Shown: positions 21,269 to 32,941, numbered from the stretch's first letter. The stretch: DNA of 47,115 nucleotides from Acanthamoeba lenticulata (GCA_002179805.1 NAVB01000169.1:1-47115); one strand, 5' to 3'. Notes: generated from the sequence alone by a model not told the origin. Numbers and translations: made by a program.

Positions 21269-21354
21269 CAATGGGCGATAAGCACACACTGTGGCCAACG
21301 ACAAGCACATACGACATGTGTGGTGGGCACTTGTCGTGTGCTTATCGCCCATTG
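21269..21354. repeat. Long inverted repeat / hairpin
   Basis: CAATGGGCGATAAGCACAC (21269-21287) is followed by its exact reverse complement at 21336-21354, 48 bp later. Inside lies a second pair, ACGACAAG (21298-21305) and CTTGTCGT (21330-21337), partly overlapping the outer arm. RNA or single-stranded DNA could form two alternative hairpins. It sits between family members B and C; it might be a miniature transposon, a 3'-end structure of B or a regulatory cruciform. No target-site duplication is obvious. Confidence 0.7.
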
Positions 21355-21702
21355 GTCGGTTCATCTATCGATATCCTCCTACGGTTGTACCGCCACGTGG
21401 CCGAGGGATCAACGACACCGCGATACGCGGTTTGCCTGAGAAGGTCGACGTATGGTAGGTGATAATGATAGACGAGCACCTGTACTCGACGGTGAATGTT
21501 TACTGGCGCAAACGGCCCGGTAGCGCAACGAAGTGTTGCTGGGGCAGCCGCACTTAAAGAGGATCCGTGCGTGTTGATAAACGACGATCTCCCCGCAGTT
21601 GTACTTTTCAAACCAAAGCCGAACGGTCCTGTCAGGAGCTGAAGCCGACGCGCCACTCTGCAGATCCTCAACACACACGCACTCAAACACAACAGTCAAG
21701 AG

Positions 21703-22323
21703 ATGGATTCGAGTGTGCCTCCGCTTCGGCTCAACAACCACGGCCCAGAGGGGGACAAGGCGCGGACAGACGATGGGAGCTTGTCGCCCACCAAGCGCAA
21801 AGCCTTCCTTGAGGGCCTCAAGAAGAAGCTCCCTCGGCTCCGACGGGCCAAGAGCGACCGCAACTTGAACGCCGGAGCGGCCGACATTCTTGTTCGCGAG
21901 GAGAAGCCAAGCTCGACCGCTCGAGCCTTGCTCGTAAAGTCGCCCAACAACAACAACAAGACACGACCTGCGGCCGTCAAGGCCCCACGTGGAGGTTCAC
22001 ATGTTGCCTCGGATCAAACGTTGTCGTTGGGCCTGGCCAAGTGGAGCGAAATGCTACTCGAGGAGTCGCAAGTCTCTAGATCGACCAATGACCTTCATCA
22101 AGCCGCCAAGAAGAACGTGGAGGAAGAAGAGGAGGACGAGATCACCGCCGACTCGGACAGCGAAGGCGGGGGCAGTTATCTGAGCCCGCGCCGAGCACTT
22201 GGCATGTACGCGTCACCGCGGTGGGCGGCCTCCGACGACGGCATGGCCAAGAAGCGTCTCTGCGCCCAACTCAAGGCGCTCGACGACCTGCGCCAGGCCC
22301 ACCCGCACGTCTTTGAGAGGTAA
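21703..22323 (+). CDS. Basic low-complexity protein, GLAKW family member C
   Basis: This 206-residue intronless gene encodes the clearest member of the local family. In order: SPTKRKAFLEGLKKKLPRLR plus RAKSDRNL near residues 27-52, LSLGLAKWSEMLLEES about 107-122, an acidic stretch EEEEEDEITADSDSEGG, YLSPRRALGMYASPRW, and the C-terminal KKRLCAQLKALDDLRQ. Members A and B share parts of these in the same order. No enzyme motif is present; a phospho-regulated adaptor is conceivable but unproven. It ends about 90 bp before a remnant of a nucleotidyltransferase gene. Confidence 0.62.
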   Translation: MDSSVPPLRLNNHGPEGDKARTDDGSLSPTKRKAFLEGLKKKLPRLRRAKSDRNLNAGAADILVREEKPSSTARALLVKSPNNNNKTRPAAVKAPRGGSHVASDQTLSLGLAKWSEMLLEESQVSRSTNDLHQAAKKNVEEEEEDEITADSDSEGGGSYLSPRRALGMYASPRWAASDDGMAKKRLCAQLKALDDLRQAHPHVFER

Positions 22324-22409
22324 ACCAGAACATGATCCCCCTTGGGTTACGCCAGGCAGAGGCCTTGCTTGTATCATCCGCAACAACAAAATAAAAAAAT
22401 CACTCAGTC

Positions 22410-22507
22410 GCGCAGACGCCAGGCGAGACCACCACGCGCAGACGCCAGAGCCCGAGGGCGAAGATTACGAGGAGGAAGCCTCAGAGGAAGCCTCGAAGCA
22501 GACGTGA
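22410..22507 (+). pseudogene. 3' remnant of a second nucleotidyltransferase gene
   Basis: This stretch reads RRDHHAQTPEP ... EEASEEASKQT then a stop, closely matching the last residues of the intact gene (SRDHQHAQMPEEASQQT then stop) on the opposite strand at 18.9 kb. No catalytic part is left. It is followed after 22 bp by the second tRNA-like element, so gene end and element were copied together as one inverted duplicate. Confidence 0.6.
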
Positions 22508-22528
22508 AACGATAAAAGACACCAAAGT

Positions 22529-22627
22529 GGGCACCGCTCGGAATCGAACCGAGGCACGTCTGCATCCATGGCTCCAGTTGGAGCGCAAGGGGGGGCGAAA
22601 CTGCTCTTCCAACTAAGCTACGGCACC
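22529..22627 (-). ncRNA. tRNA-like element, copy 2
   Basis: Same architecture as the element at 18761: identical acceptor 5' strand, D-arm and T-arm with pol III A and B boxes, and the same abnormal anticodon region. The insert starts with a C7 run instead of ACCAAG and keeps the near-palindrome CTCCAACTGGAG. Changes fall in the insert and variable loop while the arms are unchanged, which hints at selection on the tRNA-like body. Similarity to copy 1 continues about 70 bp upstream and 90 bp downstream. Confidence 0.5.
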
Positions 22628-22743
22628 TCCGCTCCAATCGCACAACAGTCGTAATAAACACGATAAATTCCTGTTATGAAGATATATTGGTAAATAAATA
22701 GAGTATTTTTACAGAAGGTGGCTTGGGCTTGAGTCTGGGAGGC

Positions 22744-25470
22744 TTAGGCCTTCTGGCGGCCAGCAAAGAGGCGGAGGAAGGTGTAGGCCAAGGTGTGAAA
22801 GAAGAAGAACTGCATGAAGAGGAAGAGGAACGAGGCCCAGAAGCTGCCCTGATCGTTGTCCAAGTGGAGCGTCCGCAGCACCTGCTCACCATCTGCAGTT
22901 GACATTGATTGTGTTCACGTCAGTTATCACCATATTAAGTATTAAAAAAATAAAAATAAAAATAAATAAATGCGCTGCTTGGCCAGAAGACGTACACAGG
23001 GTGCAGTTCTCATCGGGGTCGCACGTGAAGGTGAGGCCCTCGAACTCGGCCCGGGCCAGGATCTGGAAGCCGTACTTGTAGGGCGAGAAATATTTGGCCC
23101 TGCAAACAAGCAACAAAATCATGTTAATTTTGTTGATGAAGAAGATAAGGTGATTTGATGAAGAAGACAAGGTTGACGGCGTACCAGATGAGCCAGTAGG
23201 GGACAGAGTCATCGTTGAGGTAGAATCCGCCCAGTAGCATGAGTGGGATGAAGATCATGGGCGCGAGGGCCATGGAGACGTGCATGTTGGGCGCGCTGGC
23301 GCTGATGGCCATGCCCAGCGAGTGGGCCGTGAAGGCGATGACGATGCAGGCCGCGAGGAAGATGAAGAACTTGTCGGCCTCGGCCTGGTACCCGACCATC
23401 CAGTAGGTGATCGTCCCCTGGACCACGGGGACGACCGTGAGGAAGGGCAGCATCGAGAGGACCTTGGCCAGGTAGTAGGTCAGCGTGCTGTAGCTGCCCG
23501 TCGAGTGCTCGCGCACAAACACGGCGCGCTCGGACTGGAACGTCACGAGGCAGCTCATCATGGGGCCCATGGCCATGGACATGACCACGAAGAAGAGCGA
23601 GCCCTGGCGATCGCTGATGCTTCGTTGGTCGTCGCCCAGCTGGAGGTAGAGCAGGCCCACGAGGAGCGCCAGGAACAGCGCCTGGATCAGGCGCGTCGGG
23701 ATCTGCATCGGGTCGCGGATCTGCATGATCCCGCCGCGCACCAGCAAGAGGCCCCACCGGTACAGGAAGTTGGGGCCGCCGGCCACCTTGAGCTGGTGGA
23801 TGGCGTCGTCGTGGCCTTCCTGGTGGCGCCGCCCGCGCCGGAGGACCGAGCCGGCCAGCTTGGACCGGCGCGACATGGGCGTGGCGGCGGCGGCGGCCGC
23901 CGCCTCGGTGCCGCTGCGCTTGATGCCGTCGGCGTAGGCGCCGCCGTCCTCGGTCAGCTCAGGCAGGCCGTGGATCTCGCGGAAGGACTTGATGAGGTGC
24001 TTGAGCCGCGCCTCGCCCTCCTCCTTGCTCGCGATGTAGCTGTCGGTCTTCACCAGGTTCACTATTATCATTAAATAAATAAATAAAAGAATAAGATTTA
24101 AATGATCAATTAAAGTTTACACGAGAAACACGCGTTAGCCCAGCACAAACCCCGAGGGTGTTCACTTGGTGGGACGTACTGATGTACTCGGCCGGGTTGG
24201 TGTACTTGGGGCACTTGTAGCCGAGCTTGGCAAAGTAGGCGACGACGTCGCGTGTGGGGCCGTTGTAGACCATGTGCCCGTCGGCCAGCAGCATGAGGCG
24301 GTCAAACTTGAAGAAAATGTCCGTGCTCGGCTGGTGGATAGTGGTGACGATGGTGCGGCCCATCGACGCCAGTTGGTTGAGCTTCTCCACCAGCGTGTAG
24401 GCCGTGGACGAGTCGAGTCCTATTTTAAAGAATTAAAATAATTAAACAAAGTCGGCTTTTGGCCAATGCAATGTTGTGGGAGGACAAACCAGAGGTGGGC
24501 TCGTCGAGGAAGAGGATCGAGGGGTCGGTGATCATCTCCATGCCGATGCTCACGCGCTTCCGTTGACCGCCGGAGATGCCTCGCCTCTGGGCGTCGCCGA
24601 TTTTGGTCTTTTGGCAGCCCTCCAGGCCCAACTGCGCCGAGTTCCGAAGCACATATGAGGTGAGCATCATCACCTTCATCGTCACATGAACCTGACTGTG
24701 TGGCGCTCAAAGCTGAGCTGTACCTCTTCAATGAGAGAGTCGATCTTGGCCGTCTTGTTGGGCTCGGACAAGGGCAGCTTGAGCTGCGCCGAGAACCAGA
24801 GGGTCTCGCGCGGTGTCAGCATCGGGAACATGACGTCGTCCTGCATGACGTAGGAGCTCAGACGGGACCACTTGCGGGACGAGATCTGCTCCTTGGGAAT
24901 GCCATTGACGGTGAGCGAGCCCTTCTTCTTGCCGGTCTGCACTCGGTCGGCCAGGAGGTTGAGCAGCGTCGTCTTGCCCGCGCCTACGAGATGATTCTGT
25001 CGTTAGGAAACGGAAAGTGTGCGCGGTCGAAAAAACGAAAAGCGACGACCGGACAAAAACGAAAAGCGAAGACGGGTTTTGGGGGGGGGGGAACGAAGCG
25101 AACCAGAGGGGCCCATGATGGCAGTGACCTCGCCTGGTCGCAGCTCGCCATTAAGGTCCTTGAGCAGTGTCTTCTTCTGTTTCTTGCCGAAGGGGTTCTT
25201 TCCCTTGCGCACCTTGACCGAGAAGAACAAATTCTGGAAGGAGAGCGTGACAGGGATAAACTTGCCGTGCGCCTTCAAAGGGCCCTCGCCAGAGCGGTCC
25301 AACGCGTCGGCCGAACCCGAGCTCTCGGCATCTTCCGCCGCTCTGTCTTCGTCGGAGCTGCTGCTCTCAGAGTCGCCTCCGTGCTTCTTCTTGCCCTTGA
25401 GGTTGTCGTAGTTGAGGGTGGGGGAGATACCCGCTTCGAGGTCGTGAAGCTCTTCGTCTGAGGAACTCAT
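22744..25470 (-). CDS. ABCG-family half-transporter
   Basis: An ABC half-transporter of the White/ABCG type, which dimerises and exports lipids, sterols or small hydrophobic compounds. Exons: 25470-25104, 24983-24724, 24631-24490, 24419-24180, 24061-23185, 23099-22996, 22892-22744, in phase; 712 residues, normal for the group. The nucleotide-binding domain comes first: Walker A GPSGAGKT (120-127) is rebuilt across intron 1, the signature [10 protein letters not shown] is at about 228-237, Walker [11 protein letters not shown] follows, and TTIHQPS is the H-loop. The C-terminal half has about six membrane segments with [17 protein letters not shown], the usual ABCG core loop, and an extracellular Cys pair ([10 protein letters not shown]) before the last segment. 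The N-terminus is acidic and Ser-rich (SESSSSDED). It is divergent from the P4-ATPase gene. Confidence 0.92.
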
Positions 25471-25537
25471 TGAGCTAATGCTGCTGACGTGGAGAAGAGT
25501 ATTGTGAGGAAAGGTTGAGAGACGTGAGCTGGGTGGG

Positions 25538-25544
25538 TTTTATA
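25538..25544 (-). promoter_or_regulatory. TATA box of the ABCG gene
   Basis: TATAAAA on the minus strand lies 68 bp upstream of the ABCG start codon, a spacing similar to that seen at P5CS. Confidence 0.55.
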
Positions 25545-26166
25545 GCAGACGACTGCTGCCTAACTTCGAAGAAGCAGTAGGGCGCCTGTACCGGAGGCCC
25601 CGTACCACTGGGGCAGTTTATCCTGGGCCTTTGTTGCTTGACTCCTGCGTGCATTGATGCGGTTGGCCGGCGCACTAAAGTATTCTTGCCATTGGCTGAA
25701 GCATCGGCAAAACACAGAAACTCATCAATGGTGCGAGCCAACCGCATCTTTGCGTGCTGTGCCAGCTCATTAACTCGTTTAGTAAGTCCCACCCAAAAGC
25801 ATGCCGACACCTCGTCACGCCGCAACGTTTGCAACAAGTACCTGCGAGTGCTGCCAACTACTCCCCGGTGGCTATCCGTCCGAGAGGGAAGGGCACAAAT
25901 ACCCTCATCGTCTGCCCATTTCCTTGAACAAAAAGCCCAAGTACAAAAAAACTGTCGACATTTTGTTCCTCAAAATGACTGCTGCGCTTTTCTTGGGATT
26001 CTTCTTTGTTTGCGTGCTGGCGTTTGCATTTCGAACCCGTTTTCTCGGGGGGTCGTGCAGCTGTCCTGGCAAGCTTGTGCCCTCTCAGCGTTACCCGACG
26101 CGTGGCCACTGGCAGAGAGAGAGTCAAAATCGTGCTGAATGATTAGACGACAGATTTGAATTGAAG
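25545..26166. other. Divergent intergenic region between ABCG and P4-ATPase genes
   Basis: About 620 bp separate the ABCG TATA box from the P4-ATPase start codon. Several short frames cross it, but none has recognisable protein features. The right part must hold the promoter and 5' UTR of the P4-ATPase; I see no clear TATA box there. Confidence 0.5.
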
Positions 26167-29100
26167 ATGAAGAAGAAGCTGAAGCGGAAAATCGCCTCCA
26201 TTCCGGTGTATTCCAAGGTCAAGCAGGCCAGAGCCAAGCGCAAGCATAAGGAGGGCAGTCGAACGTCCTACCCGCCCATTCATCTCAACGATCATGAGCG
26301 AAACAAGCTCAAAGCGAACCACTTTCCAGAGAATCGCTTCACCACGTCCAAGTACACGCTACTGTCCTTTGTGCCTTTCGTGCTATGGGAGCAATTCTCG
26401 AAGGCCACGACCATCTACTTCACCCTCATCTTCGTCATTTCTGTCATTCCCCAAATCTCGCCTGTCACGCCCTGGACCTCGCTCTTGGGTCTCCTCTTCA
26501 TTCTTGTCGTCGCTGCTGTACGCGAAGGCTACGAGGACGTCGTACGTCTCCCCCCCCCTTGTTTCAATTTGCTTCCTTTTATTTTTATTATTCTGATTAT
26601 ATTTTAATTTTTAATTATTAAATTTGGTTGCGCCACGACACCGAGCAATAATTTTAATTGGAAACCTCCATTTATTATCGGGTCTGTGGTGGTTAATGTG
26701 CCCACGGTGCAGCTGCGACACAAGGCCGACAGCCGCATCAACCGACGGCGCTACCTGCTCGTCGACACGGAGGGCGAGCGCGTCGTCACTCGGAGGTGCG
26801 CCACGCTTGAATTCGATTTTAGTATTTTAAAAAATACTTTTCTCTGGCTCTTTATTGACTTGACGTGTCTCTGGGCCTAGTCGATGGCTGCACGTGGGCA
26901 ACCTGGTCTACGTGCGCTGCGACGAGCAGATCCCAGCGGATCTCGTCCTGCTGGCCACCTCCAACGAGGACGGCATCTGCTACATCGAGACCTCCCAGCT
27001 TGACGGGTAACTGCGCCACGCCACCCCCGCCAGGACCATGCTGATGCTGATGGCGATGATGGCGATGATGGCGGCGCGCCACAGGGAGACCAACCTGAAG
27101 CCGCGCAAGGCGCCCGTCCAGACCGGCCGGCTGTCGCTCAAGGCGCTGTCCGAGCTGCGGGGCACGCTCCAGTGCGAGGTGCCGCACCACGTCATGTACT
27201 CGTTCAAGGGCACTCTCCACCTCGACTCTGAGTCGCAGGCCATCCCGCTCGACAACCAACAGCTGCTCCTCCAGGTATTTCCCCTCATTTTCCAATTATT
27301 TTAAGATATTTATTTATTTATTTAAAGATATATTTATTAATGCTTTGTATTGGTGCCACACTACAGAGCTCGTTCCTGCGTAACACGGACTGGGCGGTGG
27401 GCGTCATCGCCTACGCCGGGCCGGAGACGAAGCTGAGCCTCAACCAAAAGAAGCCGCCCTTCAAGACCTCGCGCCTCGACAAGCGCCTCAACAAGTGCGC
27501 CTCCTTCTCTTTTTTTCTTCCAAATACTTTGAATTTTTCTCAACAATTACCATCACCGTAGGTATGTGCTGGTCCTGTTCGTGATCAACATGCTGATCAA
27601 CCTGGCCATGGGCGTCGGCGGCGGCCTGTTCGACTACTACTACGCCGTGGACAGCCCCTACCTCACCGTGCGCACCCTTCTCCTCGTCCTCAAGAGCCAA
27701 AGATGATGGGAATGGTGAACAAGAAGGCTAATGGCGATGGTGATGGTGATGAACTCGGCAGGCCGATCCCGATGGCCCGTGGGTCGCCGGCGTGAAGCAG
27801 TTCTTTGCCTACTTTGCGCTGCTGGCCTACCTCATCCCGCTCTCGCTGGTGGTGTCGCTCGAGCTGGTCAAGGTCATCCAGGCGCGGTTCATGGAGTGGG
27901 ACTACGAGATGAGCACCGAGCGGGGCCACATGACCGTCAAGACCTCCAACCTCAACGACGAGCTCGCCCTTGTGCGTCTGCCTTCTGCTCCTCTTGTCCG
28001 CTACACGAATGCATTCCTTGCATTCTCGCGTATTTATCTTCTCCGTTTCTCTTCGTGGAATGTTTGGCATGTGCACGTAGGTCCGCTACGTGTTCAGCGA
28101 CAAGACGGGCACCCTGACCGAGAACCAAATGGACTTTAGGAAGTGCTCCATCAACGGACGCGTCTACGACGATGCTGGCGAAGGCGCCCTGAAGGGCATC
28201 ATGGTACGCGCGCGCTCTCTCTCTGCTCTGGCACGTCCGCCACGGGTATGACCCAGAATGTTCAAATGAATGTTCTCTTGGTTGTACGCGACAGGACGTG
28301 TCCGAGAAGCAAGAGGCCAAGGAGATCTTCGATTTCCTGGTCGCCGTTGCCGTGTGCCACTCGGCCGTGACCGACATCCATCGGAAGACCAAAGGTTTGC
28401 CGCTACCCTGTTTTTTTTCTTGTCATTTTCAAACAATTTCAATTTGTTTTTAAATATGTTTTTAGTGCATTCTTTTATCCGCAATTAATCGGCAAATACT
28501 TTTTGTGGTATTATGCAGAGCTTATTTACAAAGCGTCGTCGCCCGATGAGGAGGCGCTTTGCCGGGCGGCCAAGGACAACGGAATCGTGTTCGTGTCGCG
28601 CTCGACGCAGACCATCACGCTGGAGATCAACGGCGAGGGCAAGCTCGTCTTCGAGGTCCTCTGCAGCATGGAGTTCACCTCCGACCGGCGCCGCATGTCG
28701 GTCGTCGTGCGCCTGCCCGACGGGCAGCTCAAGCTCATCACCAAGGGCGCCGACACCATGATGTACTCACGCCTGCGCGAGGGCGACGACGAGCTCAAGG
28801 AGAAGACCCTCCAGGACCTCGACCTCTTCTCCAAGGAGGTACGTGCTCATCATCATCCTCTTCATCATCATCCTCCGTCAGCTTCTCATTGGCCAATTCG
28901 TGCAGGGCCTGAGGACGCTGGTCTACGCCGAGAGGCCGCTGACCGAGCAGGAGTGCGCCTCGTTCCTCGAGCGCTACAGCGAGGCCTCCACCCTCATGGA
29001 CGGCCGCGAAGAAGCCGTACGTGGCCCGATGCGCGCTCGCGCCCTGAGGAAGCCACTCACGTTCGCGCGCGCGTGTGTGTGCGTGTGTGCGGCCGAGGCA

Positions 29101-31737
29101 GGTCGAGCGCGTGTGCGACGAGTTTGAGCGCGACCTCATGATCGTGGGCGCCACGGCGATCGAGGACAAGCTGCAGGACGGCGTGCCCGAGACCATTGCC
29201 TACCTGCTCGAGGCCGGCATGCGCGTGTGGGTCATCACCGGCGACAAGCAGGCCACGGCCATCAACATTGGCTACTCCTCGCGCCTCCTCAACGGCGACA
29301 TGGAGGTGCTTTTTTCTATTTATTCTTATTATTATCGTTACTATTTGGGGAATGTTGTGCGTGACTCACATTCCACATGCGCAAACAGCTCATCGTCATC
29401 AACGCCGAGTCGACGGAGGAGTGCCTGCAGCTGCTCACGCAACACCAGCTGGACAGGCCCAGCGAGGCCTCGCCCGAGACCAGCGTTGTGGCAACGCAGC
29501 TTGTACGTCTTGTCGCCCCAATGCGCGTATGTTTCTTATTTTGAGTGCTGGTGATGCTTCTACATCCACATCCGATCGTCTTTTCTATGTTCTATGTATA
29601 AGAACTGCACCGCGACTCTCTCACACACGCTTGTGTTGTTGTTGTTGTTGCCGTCGTCGTCGTTTCTCAAGGAGGCGCTTAACGTTGACCGATTTTCTAC
29701 CCGCCCGCAGAAGCAGAAGCGCGCGCTGGTGATCGACGGCGGCAGCCTCAAGTTCGCCCTCAAGGACCACCAGACCCTCTTCTACAACCTCGCCCGTAGC
29801 TGCCACTCTGGTTCGGCTCCACAATTGTTTTGGCTTTTGTTTGTTTTTTTTTTATTATTTCTGTTTCCTTCAGTGGCATTATATATTCTTGACATTCCGT
29901 ATAAAATGTGCAGTGATTTGCAACCGCGTGACGCCCCTGCAAAAGGCCAAGGTGGTGCGGCTGATCAAGGAGACGTCGGGCGAAGTGTGCCTGTCGATCG
30001 GCGACGGCGCCAACGACGTGGGCATGATCCAGGAGGCCAACGTGGGCGTGGGCATCTACGGCAAGGAGGGCAACCAGGCCGCCCGCGCCTCGGACTTTGC
30101 CCTCCACCAGTTCCGCCACCTGAAGCGGCTCCTCTGCGTGCACGGGCGCTACTCGATGATCAGGAACGCCCTCATCATCCACTATTCGTTCTACAAGAAC
30201 GCTGCCGTCTTCTTGGCCCAAGTCTGGTTCGCCATCTTCTCCGGCTTCTCGAGCCAGGCACGTGATCATCATCATCATCGCCACCATTGCCCTTTTGTTG
30301 TCTGCAAAAATGCTGAGGAATTTGAAATACGCAGACGCTGTACGACGACTGGGTGATGACGTTCTTCAACATCATGTTCACCGCCTGGCCGCCCATCGCG
30401 GTGGCCGTCTTCGAGACCGACATCTCGCATCAAGTCATCGAGGCCGTACGTCCTTCTGCCTTTGTGTTCCACCCACCGCATATGCGTTTGAGCTCATGAC
30501 TCGCGCTCTTCTTCTTGTTGCTCATCGATCCGTTGTCGTCGTCTACTTGTACAGAACCCGCACGTGTACGAGCGGGTGCAGAGCAACCAGGTCTTCACCA
30601 TGTGGTCGCTCTGCGGCTGGTTCGCGGCCTCCATCTACCACTCGCTCGGTACTTGAACCTCTTTCATATAAATATTTTATTTTTATTCCATGATTTATTA
30701 TATTCTATTCTTTAATTATATTTGTGTTATTTGCCAAAATAATCCATTTCTTTGTTGTCGGTGCAGTGATCTTCTTCGGAGCGTACTTCCTGTGGGGCGA
30801 TGGACTGGAGGACTTGGAAGGGCGGGACCTGGGCTTCTACTCGATGGGTCACGCCATCATCATGGTGGGCATCATCGTCGTCTTCCTCAAGCTCTTCTTC
30901 CACGTCAAGTACGCCTACGCGCCCAGGCCGTCCGCCCAAAACGCACAAGCTGACGTTTTTGTTTCTATGTGTGGCAGCAATTGGAACTGGCTGGTCCACT
31001 TCACGGTTTGGGGCAGCCTGTTCTTGTACATCATCGTCGTGCTCGGTGAGGGCCTCTTCATCTACGTCTTCCCCAACCAGTTCTTCGTCTTCTGTACGCT
31101 ACACGCTGCCTTTTCTCCGACAATTTCTCTCTTTTTTCTGGAGTTTGCTTCTTCTCATGATGGTTTTTCTTTTTCTTTTTCTTTTTATTTGTATATTTTT
31201 TTGTTTCTGGTTCAGTCCACTTGTGTGGAGTGCCGAGCATTTACATGTGGATCCTGCTGGGGACTGTGGCCTGTCTCCTGCCCGACTTTATCTTTGCCTA
31301 GTACGCAGCCCTCTCCCTCCTCCACCTACTCCTCTCGCTGCCAAATAATAATAATAAATAACAAAAAAATGTAATATAACAAAAAAATTTGAACAAACAA
31401 AAACAGTGTCCAGCGAACCTTCTTCCCGGAGCCGTGGCAAATTTTGCAAGAGGAGGACCGCCTCCTCACCAAGCGCCACCTCAAGTCCGCCAAGACCTAC
31501 GGCGCTGTTGGCGGTACGGTCATGACTGTCTCGAGGCTGGGCGCGACGATGATGCTGATGGTGGCGCGGGACACAGACAACTTGTCGGCTGCGCAGCCGG
31601 TGCCGATCCAAGACGCCTGGTCGGTCAAGGGCTCGGTCAAGGGCACCGGCAAGAAGGGCTCGGACGGCTACCGACAGCTTGAGGAGCCCCTCCTCGCCTC
31701 CTCGAGCAGCGCTTTCGACGAAGACTACGGCAACTAA
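26167..31737 (+). CDS. P4-type ATPase, phospholipid flippase
   Basis: P4-ATPases move aminophospholipids to the cytosolic leaflet and are needed for vesicle budding. Twenty-one in-phase exons: 26167-26541, 26713-26795, 26881-27006, 27085-27274, 27367-27494, 27562-27667, 27762-27971, 28081-28203, 28295-28394, 28519-28838, 28906-29016, 29102-29305, 29389-29502, 29711-29810, 29914-30257, 30335-30445, 30555-30648, 30767-30908, 30978-31093, 31216-31300, 31407-31737; 1170 residues, usual size. Landmarks: [20 protein letters not shown] (194-197) across an intron, [11 protein letters not shown] with the phosphorylated Asp 413, [36 protein letters not shown] and [15 protein letters not shown]. About ten membrane segments. 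The intron after 30257 begins GCACGT. I start at 26167, the first ATG of the frame. Confidence 0.94.
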
Positions 31738-31868
31738 TCCGTTTTTGACTTATTTTTATTTTAATCGAAAAAGAGAAAAATCAACTTTTGTTTTTTTTGT
31801 ATTTTTTTTTGTAATTTTTAAGGCAACTTTACATGCACGCTACACTTTTATTAAAAAAGTGTTTCCAG

Positions 31869-32941
31869 TCAAGCAAGGTGGCGAATGACGAGCCACAGGA
31901 GCTCTGTTGGCAAGGGCACCAGATCGCGGTGGTGAAGGAGGAGCAGCGTCTTGACTTGGGCTTTGAACGCAGCTGGGCACGCGTAGTGCAGCTCTGGGTA
32001 CCGATACCGTCGTCGCTCGATGACAACCTGGCCACGACCCTGTCCATCGTGTTCAACCCACGCATCAAGACCCTGGCCGCCCCGCCCGTGCAGTTTCTTT
32101 TTCAATTGGGCCAACATTTGCTTCACTGCCTGACAAGACGATCAAACATCGATTACTAAGAACAGTTTTCTCAACTTCCCTTGGGCAAATGGGGGAGCAC
32201 ACGCACTTTCACCAAGCTGAACCGTTTGTTGTTTGTGTTAAGCGCCTTCACGTAGATGCAGCCTGCCTCGTTGACCCAGGGGTGCCAGATGGGTGTGATG
32301 AATGCCACTCGTGGCCGTTTCTGTGGATAGCCCAGCACATACTGCACATGCAGATCAAACGTGCCACCTGAGAATGCAAAGGGTCAAGGGACTGCCAAAT
32401 ACAACAACAACAACAAGACACAAAAGACTTGTAGAGGGGGAGGAGCAAACCAGCATAGGGAGAGCCTGCTGGGCCTTCTATGGTGAGGATCACATCGAAA
32501 GGTCGGTTCTCAGGATCGTAGGAGGCGTACTTGAGCTTCGGTGCCAGCTTACAAAAGATGTCCACACCAATCCATTCATGCAGCTCCCTCTTGTCGCTCT
32601 CACTTGCCACAGGGCACTCACCTGCAGCAGACTCTGTGAGGACACGAGCTTTGATGAAACTCCAGGAGGTCAAGTGGACTACCTATGGGCAGAGGAGCCT
32701 CGCTCCAGCCACAAGAGCAGAACAGACGAAGGACCACGTGGAGCGTGGACCCGTTCTTCACCTGATAGTAGCCCAGCGTGTTCCAGTCATCGAGTTGCTT
32801 GCCGGCGTAGATGAGGCGCTGGATTTCAGTAGGCATGTTGGCTTGGTCTTGAATCTTTTCCTTCACGGATAGAATAGTCTCAGACTCACTAACCGCCAGC
32901 CAGAGGCACTTGCCCGCGAGCGTCTTTACCACCACCTCCAT
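31869..32941 (-). CDS. Ubiquitin-like domain fused to an E2-like (UBC-fold) domain
   Basis: Exons 32941-32738, 32682-32451, 32367-32207 and 32129-31869 give 285 residues. Residues 1-68 are ubiquitin-like (VVVKTLAGK, KEKIQDQANMPTEIQRLIYA, GKQLDD, STLH) but lack the diglycine end. Residues about 90-235 have the E2 fold: FDVILTIEGPAGSPYAGGTF, then PRVAFITPIWHPWVNEAGCI. In E2 enzymes the catalytic Cys sits three residues after the Gly that follows the HPN loop (GxICL); here that site is Tyr184 and the only nearby Cys is 182. HPN is HPW. So it may be a ubiquitin-binding E2 variant and not a ligase, unless Cys182 serves. The C-terminus VPLPTELLWLVIRHLA resembles an F-box/SOCS-like tail. The first intron (55 bp) has a poor donor (GTGGTC), so that junction is tentative. 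Confidence 0.68.

Noticed and set aside
25475..26138. Short frames on both strands in the ABCG/P4-ATPase gap
   Set aside because: No recognisable motifs, overlap with the ABCG TATA box, and no splice partners.
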